Of a stretch of DNA of 64,000 nt, positions 48,147-57,798 are shown piece by piece. A model generated the notes under the pieces. That model had not been told where the DNA came from. It saw nothing but the letters and a program-made list of their open reading frames with translations, and searched no databases. The DNA comes from an uncultured Verrucomicrobiota bacterium. GTDB lineage: Bacteria; Verrucomicrobiota; Kiritimatiellia; CAIVKH01. The translations under genes were made by a program, and so were the position numbers. Each line of letters opens with the position of its first letter. The stretch's first letter is position 1. The stretch covers positions 1 to 64,000 of the forward strand of contig CALKUH010000022.1 of the NCBI GenBank assembly GCA_937996795.1. Reading direction: 5' to 3'.

Positions 48147-49166
48147 TTACGCGTGGCCGGTGCCGGCGCGATGCAGGCGATACTGGCGCCGGCCGATCCG
48201 CACGCGACGCGCCTCCAGCCGTCCGTGGGCGCCGCGCTGGATCAGCAGGATGCCGCCGGCGACATGGTGTCCCGTGCCGAACGTGGAGGGGCAGACGACC
48301 GGATGGAACGCGTTCCACGACCGCGCGCCCGCGAGGCCGTGCGCGACGATGCGCGCGACGGGATAGCGCGGTTTCAGGTTGCTGAACCGTGCGGCATAGC
48401 GCGCGAGCTTGAGCAACGTCGGGCTGTGCAGGTGGCCGATGACCGTGAGTTCGATCTGCGGCAGCCGCCGCTGCACGACGGGCAGTTGCGCGAGCGCCGT
48501 CAGCGCGCTGGGATCATGGCAGAAGAGGATCACGCGCGCCCGCGCGGGCAGGCCGTGGAACGCGCGGCTGACGCTCTCGATGTGTTCGTCGCGCCGCCGC
48601 TTCCACTCCGGAATCTCCTCCGCCAGCGCCTCGGGCAGGAACAGATCGAGCGTAAACAGCGAGGAATTCACGCCGATGAGGTGATAGTCCTCGTCGCGCT
48701 CATGCCAGAACGAGGGAATCTGCAATTGCCGCTCGCCGACCTCGAGGCTATGCAGCCGGATGCCGCCCTCGCGCAACAACGTGCTGTATTTGCCGAGATC
48801 GTGGTCGCCGAAGACAAAGCGGCAGCGATCGGCGAACCGCCCGCGCACCATGTCCACCACGAGGCGGGCGCTGTCCAGCGTGGCGTGGTGGCTGAGGCCC
48901 ACGCCCCCGAGGTCGCCGCCGTAGTCGCCGTTGGCGATGACCCAGTCGGGCCGGCGCCCCGCCACTTCGTCGAGCGCGCGGACAAAGGCGGTGTGGCGCC
49001 ATTTCAGGTGGCCGTTCCAGAAGCGGCGGCGCACGCGGTAGAGGCCGCTGCGCCAGGCGCGCGTGATGCGGTCGGGGTGCCCGCGCAACGTGCCGTAGCT
49101 CGAGTTCGCCAGCGCGAGTTCGGCCGGGCCCACGAGGTGGATGTCGGATATGACCGCCAGGCGCAT
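48147..49166 (-). CDS. Metallophosphoesterase
   Basis: 339 residues from ATG 49166. The calcineurin-like motifs are MRLAVISDIHLVG (D-x-H), VIANGDYGGDLGG (GD), RFVFGDHDLGKY (GDHD in place of GNHD), ILFCHDPSALTAL and VIGHLHSPTLLKLA (GHLH). It should hold two metals and hydrolyse a phosphoester; the large insert WHERDEDYHLIGVNSS is not diagnostic. UDP-2,3-diacylglucosamine pyrophosphatase-like and nucleotidase roles are both possible. It starts 14 bp after the stop of the outer-membrane protein gene on the same strand. Confidence 0.88.
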   Translation of the reverse strand: MRLAVISDIHLVGPAELALANSSYGTLRGHPDRITRAWRSGLYRVRRRFWNGHLKWRHTAFVRALDEVAGRRPDWVIANGDYGGDLGGVGLSHHATLDSARLVVDMVRGRFADRCRFVFGDHDLGKYSTLLREGGIRLHSLEVGERQLQIPSFWHERDEDYHLIGVNSSLFTLDLFLPEALAEEIPEWKRRRDEHIESVSRAFHGLPARARVILFCHDPSALTALAQLPVVQRRLPQIELTVIGHLHSPTLLKLARYAARFSNLKPRYPVARIVAHGLAGARSWNAFHPVVCPSTFGTGHHVAGGILLIQRGAHGRLEARRVRIGRRQYRLHRAGTGHA

Positions 49167-49180
49167 CGCGCGGATCCCGT

Positions 49181-50050
49181 TTAGAGTTCGCTGCCGATGC
49201 CGACGCGAATGAGCCACGCCTCGTCGAGGTCGCGCGCGGGCTCCACGCGCTCGAAGTCAACTTCGCGGTTCAACGCGTAGCCCAGCTCGGCGCTGATGCG
49301 GACGCCCGCCTCCAGCGGCATCGCGAAGCCCGCGTAGAGGTGCGTTTCGCTGAAAGAGAACTGGCGCCGCGGATCGTCCTCCTCCAGGCGGAACTCATTG
49401 ACCGCGGAGTGGCGGAGCCCGCCAAAAATCTCCCATGTATTGTCGGGCCGGAAGGTCACACGGCTTTCAGGATACATCAGGTCCACCCGCACCGTGTCCG
49501 CCGGCGCGGCGCGGATGCCGAAGCGCGGATCGAACGTGCGGTCGAAACCGGGGTAGATCATGACGCCCATGACGCCGGAAATCTGCGGGTTAAACGCCTG
49601 GATGCCCAGCACCTGGAACGGCAGGAACACATCCTCCAGCGAAACATCCTGCACGTCCGAGTAAAGGCCAGGGTACACGCTCACCTGCAGCGCGCCGCCA
49701 TTCCAGTTGCGCGAGAGCATGGACGCCTGCAGGCGCAGCGCCGCGAGTTGGTCGGGCAGGTCGATGCCGCCGCTGCCGTCGAGCAGCCAGAGGTCATAGA
49801 GCCCCGTGAGGTCGAGGTCGCCGAAGCCGGTGCGCCAGTAGTAGAGACCGCCACCGCCGTTCACCGACCACAGCGCCACGTCCGATCCCTCCGGCGCGTC
49901 GACATCCGCCGATGCGGTGTACCCGAATTGGGCGCGCCAGGCGGGCGCCTCCCCGCCATCGATGATCTGGCAATACGGATAACGCTGCTGCGCGAGCGAC
50001 GCGACGGAGGCGGCCATCCAAACGATTGCAACAGCGGCAAGTTTTCTCAT
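49181..50050 (-). CDS. Outer-membrane beta-barrel protein (DUF6268-like)
   Basis: 289 residues from ATG 50050 with AAGGTG upstream; a start at 50095 would spoil the signal peptide. Signal peptide about 1-21 (ASVASLAQ). The mature protein alternates polar and aromatic residues in amphipathic strands (AQFGYTASADVDAPEGSDVA, GGLYYWRTGFGDLDLTGLYDLWL), typical of a barrel. IYPGFDRTFDPRF and PESRVTFRPDNTWEIFGGL resemble DUF6268-type proteins common in Verrucomicrobia and Planctomycetes. A porin or structural role is possible. It is followed by the metallophosphoesterase gene in the same direction. Confidence 0.75.
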   Translation of the reverse strand: MRKLAAVAIVWMAASVASLAQQRYPYCQIIDGGEAPAWRAQFGYTASADVDAPEGSDVALWSVNGGGGLYYWRTGFGDLDLTGLYDLWLLDGSGGIDLPDQLAALRLQASMLSRNWNGGALQVSVYPGLYSDVQDVSLEDVFLPFQVLGIQAFNPQISGVMGVMIYPGFDRTFDPRFGIRAAPADTVRVDLMYPESRVTFRPDNTWEIFGGLRHSAVNEFRLEEDDPRRQFSFSETHLYAGFAMPLEAGVRISAELGYALNREVDFERVEPARDLDEAWLIRVGIGSEL

Positions 50051-50719
50051 ATTCGACACCTTGCAGGGGGTTGATTTCGCCACATGATGCGCCACGCGGA
50101 CGGAAATTTCCAGCGCTCAACGTGGAAAGGTGAGCCGTCGCGCGGCGAATGCTTGTTGCGGCCCGGGTGAGGCGATGACGTGGACGCGCGTCAGTGATAC
50201 GGCCATTCGCGCCGGCTGCGGCGGAACCCGTCGTCCCCGTGTGAAACCGCCTTGCGATAGATATCCGCCCTCGCCGCCTCGGGCGGTTCCGATGCGACGG
50301 TTGGCGCGCGCGGTCCCGGGTCGGACCACGAGGCGTACACCGTATCCAAATACGCCAGCTGCGCGTCGCGCACCGGTCGCAAATTCAAGGGCACAGACTC
50401 GGGGCCTTTCATACTGGCTTTATCCAGCATCAACCATGCCAAAGCACTCCACACCGCCTCCCGGCCCCTCCGCGACGCAGACTTGAACAATCGGACCGGC
50501 CCCTCTCCGTTCAAATTTGAACATAGCGAGGGCTTTTGTCTGAGGATGAGGCGAGAAAGTAAAACATTTCAGTGGAGCAGCTACCCGCCGCACGACCCAC
50601 CGATTGTGGTCAGCCAGGAATGATTCCACAAGCCTTCGCGGGTTATGCGCTTCAGTTGCGACACAGCCGCCGCATCCTGCTCCGGCAAAAGCGCCTGTGC
50701 AAACTCCTGTGAACAGGCG
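50051..50719. other. Gene-poor spacer before the surface-protein operon
   Basis: No gene is well supported in these 669 bp. On the minus strand, a frame at 50191-50514 (107 codons, containing GREAVWSALAWLMLDKASMK) and a piece near 50590-50735 (EFAQALLPEQDAAAVSQLKR) have fairly coding-like codons but are separated by stops, suggesting a decayed gene of unknown type. Regulatory sequence for the operon at 50764 lies at the right end. Confidence 0.4.
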
Positions 50720-50737
50720 CTGGCACTGATCTTGCTC
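50720..50737 (+). promoter_or_regulatory. Sigma-54 (-24/-12) promoter
   Basis: TGGCAC (50721-50726), five bases, then TTGCT (50732-50736) matches the sigma-54 consensus TGGCAC-N5-TTGCW exactly, with the invariant GG and GC ten bases apart. The expected transcription start is near 50747, giving a leader of about 17 bases to ATG 50764 with its GGGGGA ribosome site. It should drive the surface-protein operon 50764-59175 and need an enhancer-binding activator, which is not in the window. Confidence 0.75.
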
Positions 50738-50763
50738 TTTTAAGAGCCATGCACGGGGGACCC

Positions 50764-53700
50764 ATGAAGCACTGGACTGTTCGCTGGTTGGCCGCGCTTT
50801 GGCTGGGGTTGGTGATGGGGCCGTTCGCGTGGAACGCCGCGCAGGCGGTGCAGCCGATCACCTCGATCCAGGCGTACTTCGACAGCCTCAGCGATCCGAC
50901 CAACGATTTCGCGGCGCCCGGCGCGGGCACCGGCGCGTTCCCGGCCACGAACACCTACAGCACGAGCTTTACCGAGGGGCAGTTCGACAACCTGATCATC
51001 ACGTCCTTTGACGTCGGCACGAACAACTTCATCTTCCGCCAGCTCGCGGAAAAAATCTCCATCGTCCGCGTGGACAACGCCTCGATCACCGGCGCGCACC
51101 ACATCCTGCTCTACGACCAGAACGGCCCCATCGTCGGCGTCACCAACATCTCCCTCTCGTCGCAATACGCGGGCACGATGGAGGAGATCCTGCTGGCGAG
51201 CATCATCAACCGCGGCGTGGACAACGTGTTCTGCAACACGGGCAACGGCGACGGCAACAACAACAACATCGAGCGCATCGACTATCTCTTCGACGACGGC
51301 TATCCCGCGTATGGCGACCTGAACCGCAAGGGATTCATGGTGATGGACCGCGGCGGCAACGACGCGTTGTGGATCAACGCGATCCTGGCCCTCGACACGA
51401 ACGGAAATCCCGCGGCCTACGCGAACCCGGTGTTCCTCTCAACGACGAACTGGGGCAACTCCGGCATCTCGCTCGACACGATCGTGTACCGCGGCTACGA
51501 CGAAAACTTCCGCCCCTCCGCCGACGTCGGCCCGCAGCAACTGACCGGCCAGTACGTCGAATGGACGGAATTCGGCATCCAGACCAACACGCTGGTGTAC
51601 GGCTACTCGCTGGCCGCCGCCGACATTTCCGCGACGCAGAACTGGCTGGATGTCTCCAGCTTCCCGCTCAACACGACGGAAGGCAGCGCCTCGGGCGGCC
51701 TCGACCTGATGAGCGGCGGCGCGCTGGTGCTCGACGAGCGCGACAACGCCTCCATCGGCGACTATGTCTGGAACGATCTCGACCAGGACGGCATCCAGGA
51801 CGCGGACGAGCCGGGCGTGTACGACGTGCTGGTGCGCGTGTGGGACAGCACGGGCACGAACCTCGCCGGCCAGGCGCGCACGGACACGAACGGCTTCTAC
51901 GCGGTGTATGCGCTCGAGTCGGGCGTCTACCAGATGGAGGTCGTGCTGCCGACGAACTGGATCGTGTCCGCGCAAAACGTGGGCCCGGACGATTTCATCG
52001 ACAGCGACATCGACACCAACACCGCCCGCACGGCGTTCCTGTTCCTGCCGCCCCGGACGACGAATTTCCAGCATGACGCGGGCATCTTCCTGCCGCCGAC
52101 GGACCTCGGCGTGACGAAGACGGTGACGGACAACAACCCGCGCGTCGGCACCAACCTGGTCTTCACGCTGAGCGTGACCAACTTCGGCGACTTCACCGCG
52201 CAGGATGTGGTGCTCACCGACCTGCTGCCCGCGGGCCTGAACTACACCGGCCACTTCGCGACCGCCGGCTCCTACATCCCCACCAGCGGCCTGTGGAACG
52301 TGGGCACGCTGACGACCGGCGCGGGCGCGCGCCTGACCATCACCGCGCGGGTGGATCTCGCCAGCGGCGGGTTCGTGATGACCAACACCGTCCGCGTCAC
52401 CGGCTCGGACCGGCCCGACACGAACACGCTGAACAACACGGCGAGCGTCGTCATCACCGTGCGCGCGCTGGACATCGCGGTCGGCAAATCGGTGAACGAT
52501 CCCCTGCCCGACATCAACGAAGTCATCACCTACGTCGTCACCGTGACGAATCGCGGGCCCGACAACGCGGTCAACGTGACCGTCACCGACGTGATCCCCG
52601 CGGGCATCACGTTCAGCAACGCGTCGGCGACCGTCGGCAGCTACACGGTCAGCAACGGTCTCTGGACGATCGGCCCGATGGCCAGCGGCGCGGTCGCGAG
52701 CCTGACCATCACCGCGCGGGTGAACAACACCAGCGCCGGCCTCGTCATCACCAACACCGCGACGGCGAACACGCTGGGGCTCGGTGACACGAACGCCGCG
52801 AACGACAGCGCCAGCGTGATCATCAACGTGCTCGGCGCGGATCTCGGTATCACCAAGACGCCCAGCACGCAGGGTCCGTTCGCCGGCGACAACGTGGTGT
52901 ACACCCTGCTCCTGACCAACAGCGGGCCGTCCACGGCGGAGGGCGTGACGGTGACCGAGCGGCTGACCAACGGGCTGATCTACGTGACCCACAACGCCAG
53001 CAGCGGCACGTACAACAACGTCAGCGGCATCTGGACCGTCGGCACGATGGTCGCGGGCGCGTCGGCCACGCTGCAAATCACCGCGCAGGCGTCCACCAAC
53101 ACCGTCAACCAGCTCATTACGAACCGCGCGTCGATCACCTCGTCGTCCGTGCCCGACGGCAACGGCGCGAACAACACCAGCATCGCGGTGATCGCGGTCA
53201 GCTCGCTGCGCATCACGAAGTCGTCCAGCGTCGTCTCCAACGCGCTGCCGGGCAGCAACATCACCTACACGATCATCGTCACCAACGCCGGCAGCCTGAC
53301 CCACACGAACGTCATCCTGACCGACCCCCTGCCCACGGGCGTCACCTATGTGGCCAACAGCACGTTTGTCACCGCGCCCGGCAACACCACGAACAACGTG
53401 CTCGATCAGTGGAACAGCGCATCCTTCGGCAACAACAACGGCAACGTCAACTGGTCGGGAAACTGGATTGAAATTGGCGAGTCGGACGGCGTCTCGGCGG
53501 GCGACGTTGCGCGCGTGACGGATGGCGGCAACGGCGTGCTGCGCATCCAGGACAACGACAACGGCGGCGAAGGCGTGCGCCGCCAGGTCAATCTCGCCGG
53601 CGCCACGCAGGCCACATTGAGCTTCGAGTACCGCCGGGTGGGCCTCGATTCATCGAGCGACTACGTCGCGATCTCCGTGTCGAGCAACGGCGGATCGGCG

Positions 53701-56700
53701 TGGACGGAGCTGGACCGCATCGAGGGTCCCACCAATGACGGGTCCTACCAGTTCACGAACTTCAACATCAGCGCCTACATCGCGACCAACACGCAGATCC
53801 GCTTCCTGGGTTCCTCGACACTCGGCGGAACGGACATCGTTTATTTCGACAACATTGAGGTCTCCTGGCCCGTCGCCGGCACAAACACGGTGCAGGGTGG
53901 CGCGCCGCCCAACCTGGCATCCGGCTATACGCTGGCGCCCGGCCAGACCCTGTCGGTCACTTTCATCGCAACGGTCAACAATCCCGCCACGGTGACGCAG
54001 GTGGTGAACACGGCCTACGCGGTGAGCGACTACCAGGTGTTGCCGATCCAGGCCACGGTCAGCGACCCGATTGCTTCCACGGACCTCGGCATTTCGAAAA
54101 CCGTCAATACGCCGAGTGTAAACGCGGGCAGCAACGTGGTGTTCACCGTCGTGGTGACGAACCTCGGCCCCCGCACCGCGTCCAGCGTCACCGCGACGGA
54201 CCTGCTGCCGTCCGGCCTTTCCTATGTGACCAACACGGTGACCCGCGGCTCCTACAACACGAACAGCGGGGTGTGGACCATCGGCACGCTCACGAACAAC
54301 ACCGCCGTCACGATGACGCTGACCGCGCGCGCCAGCACGAATGTGGCGTTTGCGGGCGCGACGATCACAAACGTCGCGTTCATCTCCGGCCTTAACCTCG
54401 CGGACCTGATCCAGACGAACAACGGCGCGACCGCGACGGTGACGATCGCCGCGGCGGACCTCGTCGTAAACAAGCGCGCGAGCGAGGTGGCGCCCCTGCT
54501 CGGCTCCAACGTGCAATTCGTCGTCTCGGTCACCAACCTTGGCCCCAGCGTGGTCACCAACGCGGTGCTGACGGAGGTGTGGCCGGGTGGCCTGCGCCTG
54601 CTCTCCTTCTCCGTCAGCCAGGGCACGTACGTCACCAACACCGGCGTGTGGACCATCGGCTCGCTCACGTCGGGCGCGAGCGCGACACTCACGCTGAACG
54701 CCTCCGTCACCACGACCGTGGTCGGCCTCTATATCACCAACCGGGCCTACATCAGCTCGGCCAGCACACCCGATCCCAACACGCTCAACAACACGGGCAC
54801 GGTGGTGATCCTCACCGCCAGCGCCGACCCGCTTCAGATCAGCAAGACCTCCAGCGCGGGCGGCTCTACCGCGGGCCCCGGCCAGGCGCCGCCGGGCTAC
54901 ACGAACACCTACACCATCATCATCACCAATCCCAATGCCTTCGCGCACACGACGATCATGGTCTATGACGAGGTGCCGACCGGCATGACCTACGTCGCGA
55001 GCAGCACGGAGATCAGCGCGCCGGAATATTTCCTGTTCGAGTGGTACGACGATTTCCGCAGCCGCTTCTACAACAACAATTTCGCGAACACGAACTTCCT
55101 GGACAACTGGGACGAAAGCGAGTCCGGCGACGACCCGCTCGCGGGCAACATCCAGATCATCTATGACCCGTTCCGCGGATCGACCTACAGCCTGCGCTTC
55201 CTCGGCGGCAGCGCGATCCAGTGGATCCGCCGCAGCGCCGACCTGAGCCAGTTCACGAACGGCACGCTGAGCTTCTCCTACCGCCGCGAGAGCCTCGAGG
55301 CGGGCGATGTCGCCCTGATGCAAATCTCCTCGAACGGCTACAGCGGCACCTGGACCACCCTGCAGCGCTTCGAAGGCCCCGCGGATGACGCGGACTACAC
55401 CTCCGTCAGCTTCGACATCCGCCCCTACCTCTCCAGCAACACCGCCTTCCGCATCGCGACGACGAACACCGCGATGGGCTCGGGCGACATCGTCTGGATC
55501 GACGACTTCCGCATCAGCGCCAGCAAGGATACCTTCACCACCCGCCTCGGCGGCCTGCCGCCGTGGCTCGCGACGAACCTCTTCCTGCGCCCCGGCGACT
55601 ACGCGCAGATCACCTACAAGGCCGTCGTGGACAATCCCGCGCTCGTCACGCAGGTGGTCAACACCGCGTCCGTCACCAGCGACCAGCAGGTCGCGTGGAT
55701 GTATGCGTCGGTCACCGACCGCGTTGAAATCGCGGACACCGGCATCGGGAAGAGCGTCAACGATCCCCTGCCCGACGAGGGCAGCACCATCACCTTCACC
55801 ATCGCGCTGACCAACTACGGACCGTTCGCCGCCACCGACGTCGTGGTGCAGGACATCCTGCCCGCGGGCCTGACCTACCTATCCAACAGCGCATCCGCCG
55901 GCACGTTCAACATCGCCAGCAACCGCTGGACGCTCGCGAGCGTCGCCACGGGCACCGTGCCCACACTGCAACTCTACGTGAGCGTCAACGCCGGCACCGC
56001 GGGCCAGACCCTCACGAACACGGCGACGATCCTTTCGCAGGTGCAGGGCGACTTCAACCCGACCAACAACACCTCGTCCGCCACGGTCCGCGTCGTGCCG
56101 CCGTTCATCATCACCGACTGCGACTACGTCGTGACGAACAACATGGTGGAGATCTACCACCAGGTCCTCAACGGCGAGCAGGTGTATGACCTGCTCTACA
56201 TCGACGCCATCCGATTCCACGCCGGCCTGACCAACTGGCAGCTCGTGGACCGCCGCGCGGGCGGGCGCCTGATCGACACCGGCTCCGTCACCCGCACGGC
56301 CCCCATCAACCTCGCGGAAGGCACCCTGCGCTTCTACCGCATCTCCGCGCCCGGCTTCTGGGAACAGGACCCGCGCCGCGGCAGCCGCGAAGTCATGGCC
56401 TACGGCGTCGCCCGCATCCACCCCGGCCAAAACTGGGTGCGCCCGTGGGGCATCCCCTGCAACAACACCATCCGCGACATCCTCGAGGATGTGCTGCCCA
56501 AGGCCGGCAGCGCCGTGGCCTCAACCCGCGTGATGTGGTTCAACCGCGAGACGCAGCCGAATCTCGCGGCTACGCAGGAAGTCTGGCTCGCCAGCGGCTC
56601 CAGCAACGAATGGCTCTGCTCCTACCCGACGCCGCGCGAAGGCGAGCGCGCCGATGCCTGGCCGCTGCCGCTCGCCGACGGCTTCTGCGTGGAAATCCCC

Positions 56701-57114
56701 ACCAACCAGCCGATGCACAAACTGCCCATGATCTTCGGCGTGCCCACGAATGCGATGATCCAGGTGGTGCCCGGCAGCAACGGCCACTCGCTGGTCAGCG
56801 TGAACCTGCCCGAAACCCTGCACCCCTCGCAGATGCGCCTGCTGCAAGCCGGTTTCCAGGGCGGCATCATCCCCCCGCAGTCCGATTGGGTCTGGAAGTA
56901 CAACCGCTCGGCGCAGTTGGTGCCCGACGGCAAGATCTGGTACCGCACCAGCGACCAGACCTGGCGCTTCGACAACGGCCCCACCTTCACACTGGTTCCG
57001 ACCAACTACTTCCGCCCCGACGACGCCATCGTCATCCAGCGCCGCGCGTCCTCGCCGATGGTCTGGACGAACCTCTTCAACTACACGCCCCCCACCCGGG
57101 ACATGAAGCCCTGA
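50764..57114 (+). CDS. Giant secreted DUF11-repeat surface protein
   Basis: 2116 residues; ATG 50764 has GGGGGA upstream and fits the sigma-54 start. Signal peptide about 1-28. An N-terminal domain (about 30-325) is followed by an SdrD/Cna_B-like domain (about 330-445, IGDYVWNDLDQDGIQDADEP). Eight DUF11 repeats start near 448, 570, 693, 815, 1106, 1232, 1356 and 1658 (typical phrases DLGVTKTV, VTNLGP, GSYNTNSGVWTIGTL). Repeats 4 and 7 are each split by a related insert of about 150 residues with a beta-jelly-roll look. A C-terminal domain of about 330 residues ends the protein; no PEP-CTERM or other sorting signal is visible. It likely forms long surface fibres (inference). Confidence 0.85.
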   Translation: MKHWTVRWLAALWLGLVMGPFAWNAAQAVQPITSIQAYFDSLSDPTNDFAAPGAGTGAFPATNTYSTSFTEGQFDNLIITSFDVGTNNFIFRQLAEKISIVRVDNASITGAHHILLYDQNGPIVGVTNISLSSQYAGTMEEILLASIINRGVDNVFCNTGNGDGNNNNIERIDYLFDDGYPAYGDLNRKGFMVMDRGGNDALWINAILALDTNGNPAAYANPVFLSTTNWGNSGISLDTIVYRGYDENFRPSADVGPQQLTGQYVEWTEFGIQTNTLVYGYSLAAADISATQNWLDVSSFPLNTTEGSASGGLDLMSGGALVLDERDNASIGDYVWNDLDQDGIQDADEPGVYDVLVRVWDSTGTNLAGQARTDTNGFYAVYALESGVYQMEVVLPTNWIVSAQNVGPDDFIDSDIDTNTARTAFLFLPPRTTNFQHDAGIFLPPTDLGVTKTVTDNNPRVGTNLVFTLSVTNFGDFTAQDVVLTDLLPAGLNYTGHFATAGSYIPTSGLWNVGTLTTGAGARLTITARVDLASGGFVMTNTVRVTGSDRPDTNTLNNTASVVITVRALDIAVGKSVNDPLPDINEVITYVVTVTNRGPDNAVNVTVTDVIPAGITFSNASATVGSYTVSNGLWTIGPMASGAVASLTITARVNNTSAGLVITNTATANTLGLGDTNAANDSASVIINVLGADLGITKTPSTQGPFAGDNVVYTLLLTNSGPSTAEGVTVTERLTNGLIYVTHNASSGTYNNVSGIWTVGTMVAGASATLQITAQASTNTVNQLITNRASITSSSVPDGNGANNTSIAVIAVSSLRITKSSSVVSNALPGSNITYTIIVTNAGSLTHTNVILTDPLPTGVTYVANSTFVTAPGNTTNNVLDQWNSASFGNNNGNVNWSGNWIEIGESDGVSAGDVARVTDGGNGVLRIQDNDNGGEGVRRQVNLAGATQATLSFEYRRVGLDSSSDYVAISVSSNGGSAWTELDRIEGPTNDGSYQFTNFNISAYIATNTQIRFLGSSTLGGTDIVYFDNIEVSWPVAGTNTVQGGAPPNLASGYTLAPGQTLSVTFIATVNNPATVTQVVNTAYAVSDYQVLPIQATVSDPIASTDLGISKTVNTPSVNAGSNVVFTVVVTNLGPRTASSVTATDLLPSGLSYVTNTVTRGSYNTNSGVWTIGTLTNNTAVTMTLTARASTNVAFAGATITNVAFISGLNLADLIQTNNGATATVTIAAADLVVNKRASEVAPLLGSNVQFVVSVTNLGPSVVTNAVLTEVWPGGLRLLSFSVSQGTYVTNTGVWTIGSLTSGASATLTLNASVTTTVVGLYITNRAYISSASTPDPNTLNNTGTVVILTASADPLQISKTSSAGGSTAGPGQAPPGYTNTYTIIITNPNAFAHTTIMVYDEVPTGMTYVASSTEISAPEYFLFEWYDDFRSRFYNNNFANTNFLDNWDESESGDDPLAGNIQIIYDPFRGSTYSLRFLGGSAIQWIRRSADLSQFTNGTLSFSYRRESLEAGDVALMQISSNGYSGTWTTLQRFEGPADDADYTSVSFDIRPYLSSNTAFRIATTNTAMGSGDIVWIDDFRISASKDTFTTRLGGLPPWLATNLFLRPGDYAQITYKAVVDNPALVTQVVNTASVTSDQQVAWMYASVTDRVEIADTGIGKSVNDPLPDEGSTITFTIALTNYGPFAATDVVVQDILPAGLTYLSNSASAGTFNIASNRWTLASVATGTVPTLQLYVSVNAGTAGQTLTNTATILSQVQGDFNPTNNTSSATVRVVPPFIITDCDYVVTNNMVEIYHQVLNGEQVYDLLYIDAIRFHAGLTNWQLVDRRAGGRLIDTGSVTRTAPINLAEGTLRFYRISAPGFWEQDPRRGSREVMAYGVARIHPGQNWVRPWGIPCNNTIRDILEDVLPKAGSAVASTRVMWFNRETQPNLAATQEVWLASGSSNEWLCSYPTPREGERADAWPLPLADGFCVEIPTNQPMHKLPMIFGVPTNAMIQVVPGSNGHSLVSVNLPETLHPSQMRLLQAGFQGGIIPPQSDWVWKYNRSAQLVPDGKIWYRTSDQTWRFDNGPTFTLVPTNYFRPDDAIVIQRRASSPMVWTNLFNYTPPTRDMKP

Positions 57115-57120
57115 CCCCAC

Positions 57121-57798
57121 ATGACCGGTCGCCTCCATAGGTTCGGCTTGCTCGGCGGGATCGCGTTCCTCGCGATCTTCCTCGCCGCGCAATCCGCCTG
57201 CGCCGCGATCATCAACCTCTCCGCCTACGTGTACATTTCCCTGTACCAACTGGACGGCACCACGCCGCTCGCCGATGGCTCCCTCGTCCAGATCATCGGA
57301 AGCTTCGATGACGTCGCCGACCCGATGGAAACCGGCGGCGGCGGTGTCACCGGCAACACCACCGGCGACGATGTGATCCTCGCCACGATCACCATCGACA
57401 GCACCGCGCTCGGCGTCGACGGCACGTTCTACGTCAGCAACATCTACTACGAGTCCGACGACATCAAAAACATGTACATCCGCTTCTACGACTCGCCCGG
57501 CCCGCTCGCGGGCACGATCTACTGGGGCCAGTCGCCGGTCACCAACGTCGAGTTCGATGCCTTCGGTTCGATCCTCGTGGATTTCGTCGGCGGCTACTCC
57601 ACCACGAACGAAGGCAACTTCGTCGTGATTCCCGAGCCGAATACGATGAACTACATTTTGATGTGGGCGGGTATGTTAGGGGCGTTGCGGGCCAGCATGC
57701 GGCGCGAGGAACGGGCGAAGAAGAACTTGAAGGAGCGGGCGAAGGGCCTCCTGGAACCCCAGGAAACCTACCTGAGAAACACCTATGATCGCTTCTAA
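57121..57798 (+). CDS. PEP-CTERM protein with extended tail
   Basis: 225 residues with a signal peptide (about 1-28). The mature part is acidic and beta-rich, and small enough for a secreted adhesin-like domain. Residues 171-173 are Pro-Glu-Pro, followed by a hydrophobic helix (175-188, TMNYILMWAGMLGAL) and basic RREERAKK (194-201), the layout of a PEP-CTERM exosortase signal. Unlike typical members, which stop after the basic cluster, the frame continues 24 more residues and overlaps the next gene by 14 bases. The exosortase itself is not in the window. Exosortase would cleave and anchor or release the protein. Confidence 0.78.
   Translation: MTGRLHRFGLLGGIAFLAIFLAAQSACAAIINLSAYVYISLYQLDGTTPLADGSLVQIIGSFDDVADPMETGGGGVTGNTTGDDVILATITIDSTALGVDGTFYVSNIYYESDDIKNMYIRFYDSPGPLAGTIYWGQSPVTNVEFDAFGSILVDFVGGYSTTNEGNFVVIPEPNTMNYILMWAGMLGALRASMRREERAKKNLKERAKGLLEPQETYLRNTYDRF

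Noticed and set aside
50645..50743. A 32-codon plus-strand ORF with four cysteines ending just inside the sigma-54 element
   Set aside because: No ribosome site, and its 3' end overlaps the promoter; the minus strand of the same DNA has more coding-like codons, so the frame is probably fortuitous.
51439..53304. A 621-codon open frame antisense to the DUF11 protein
   Set aside because: Repeat-driven shadow frame with no domain or ribosome site.
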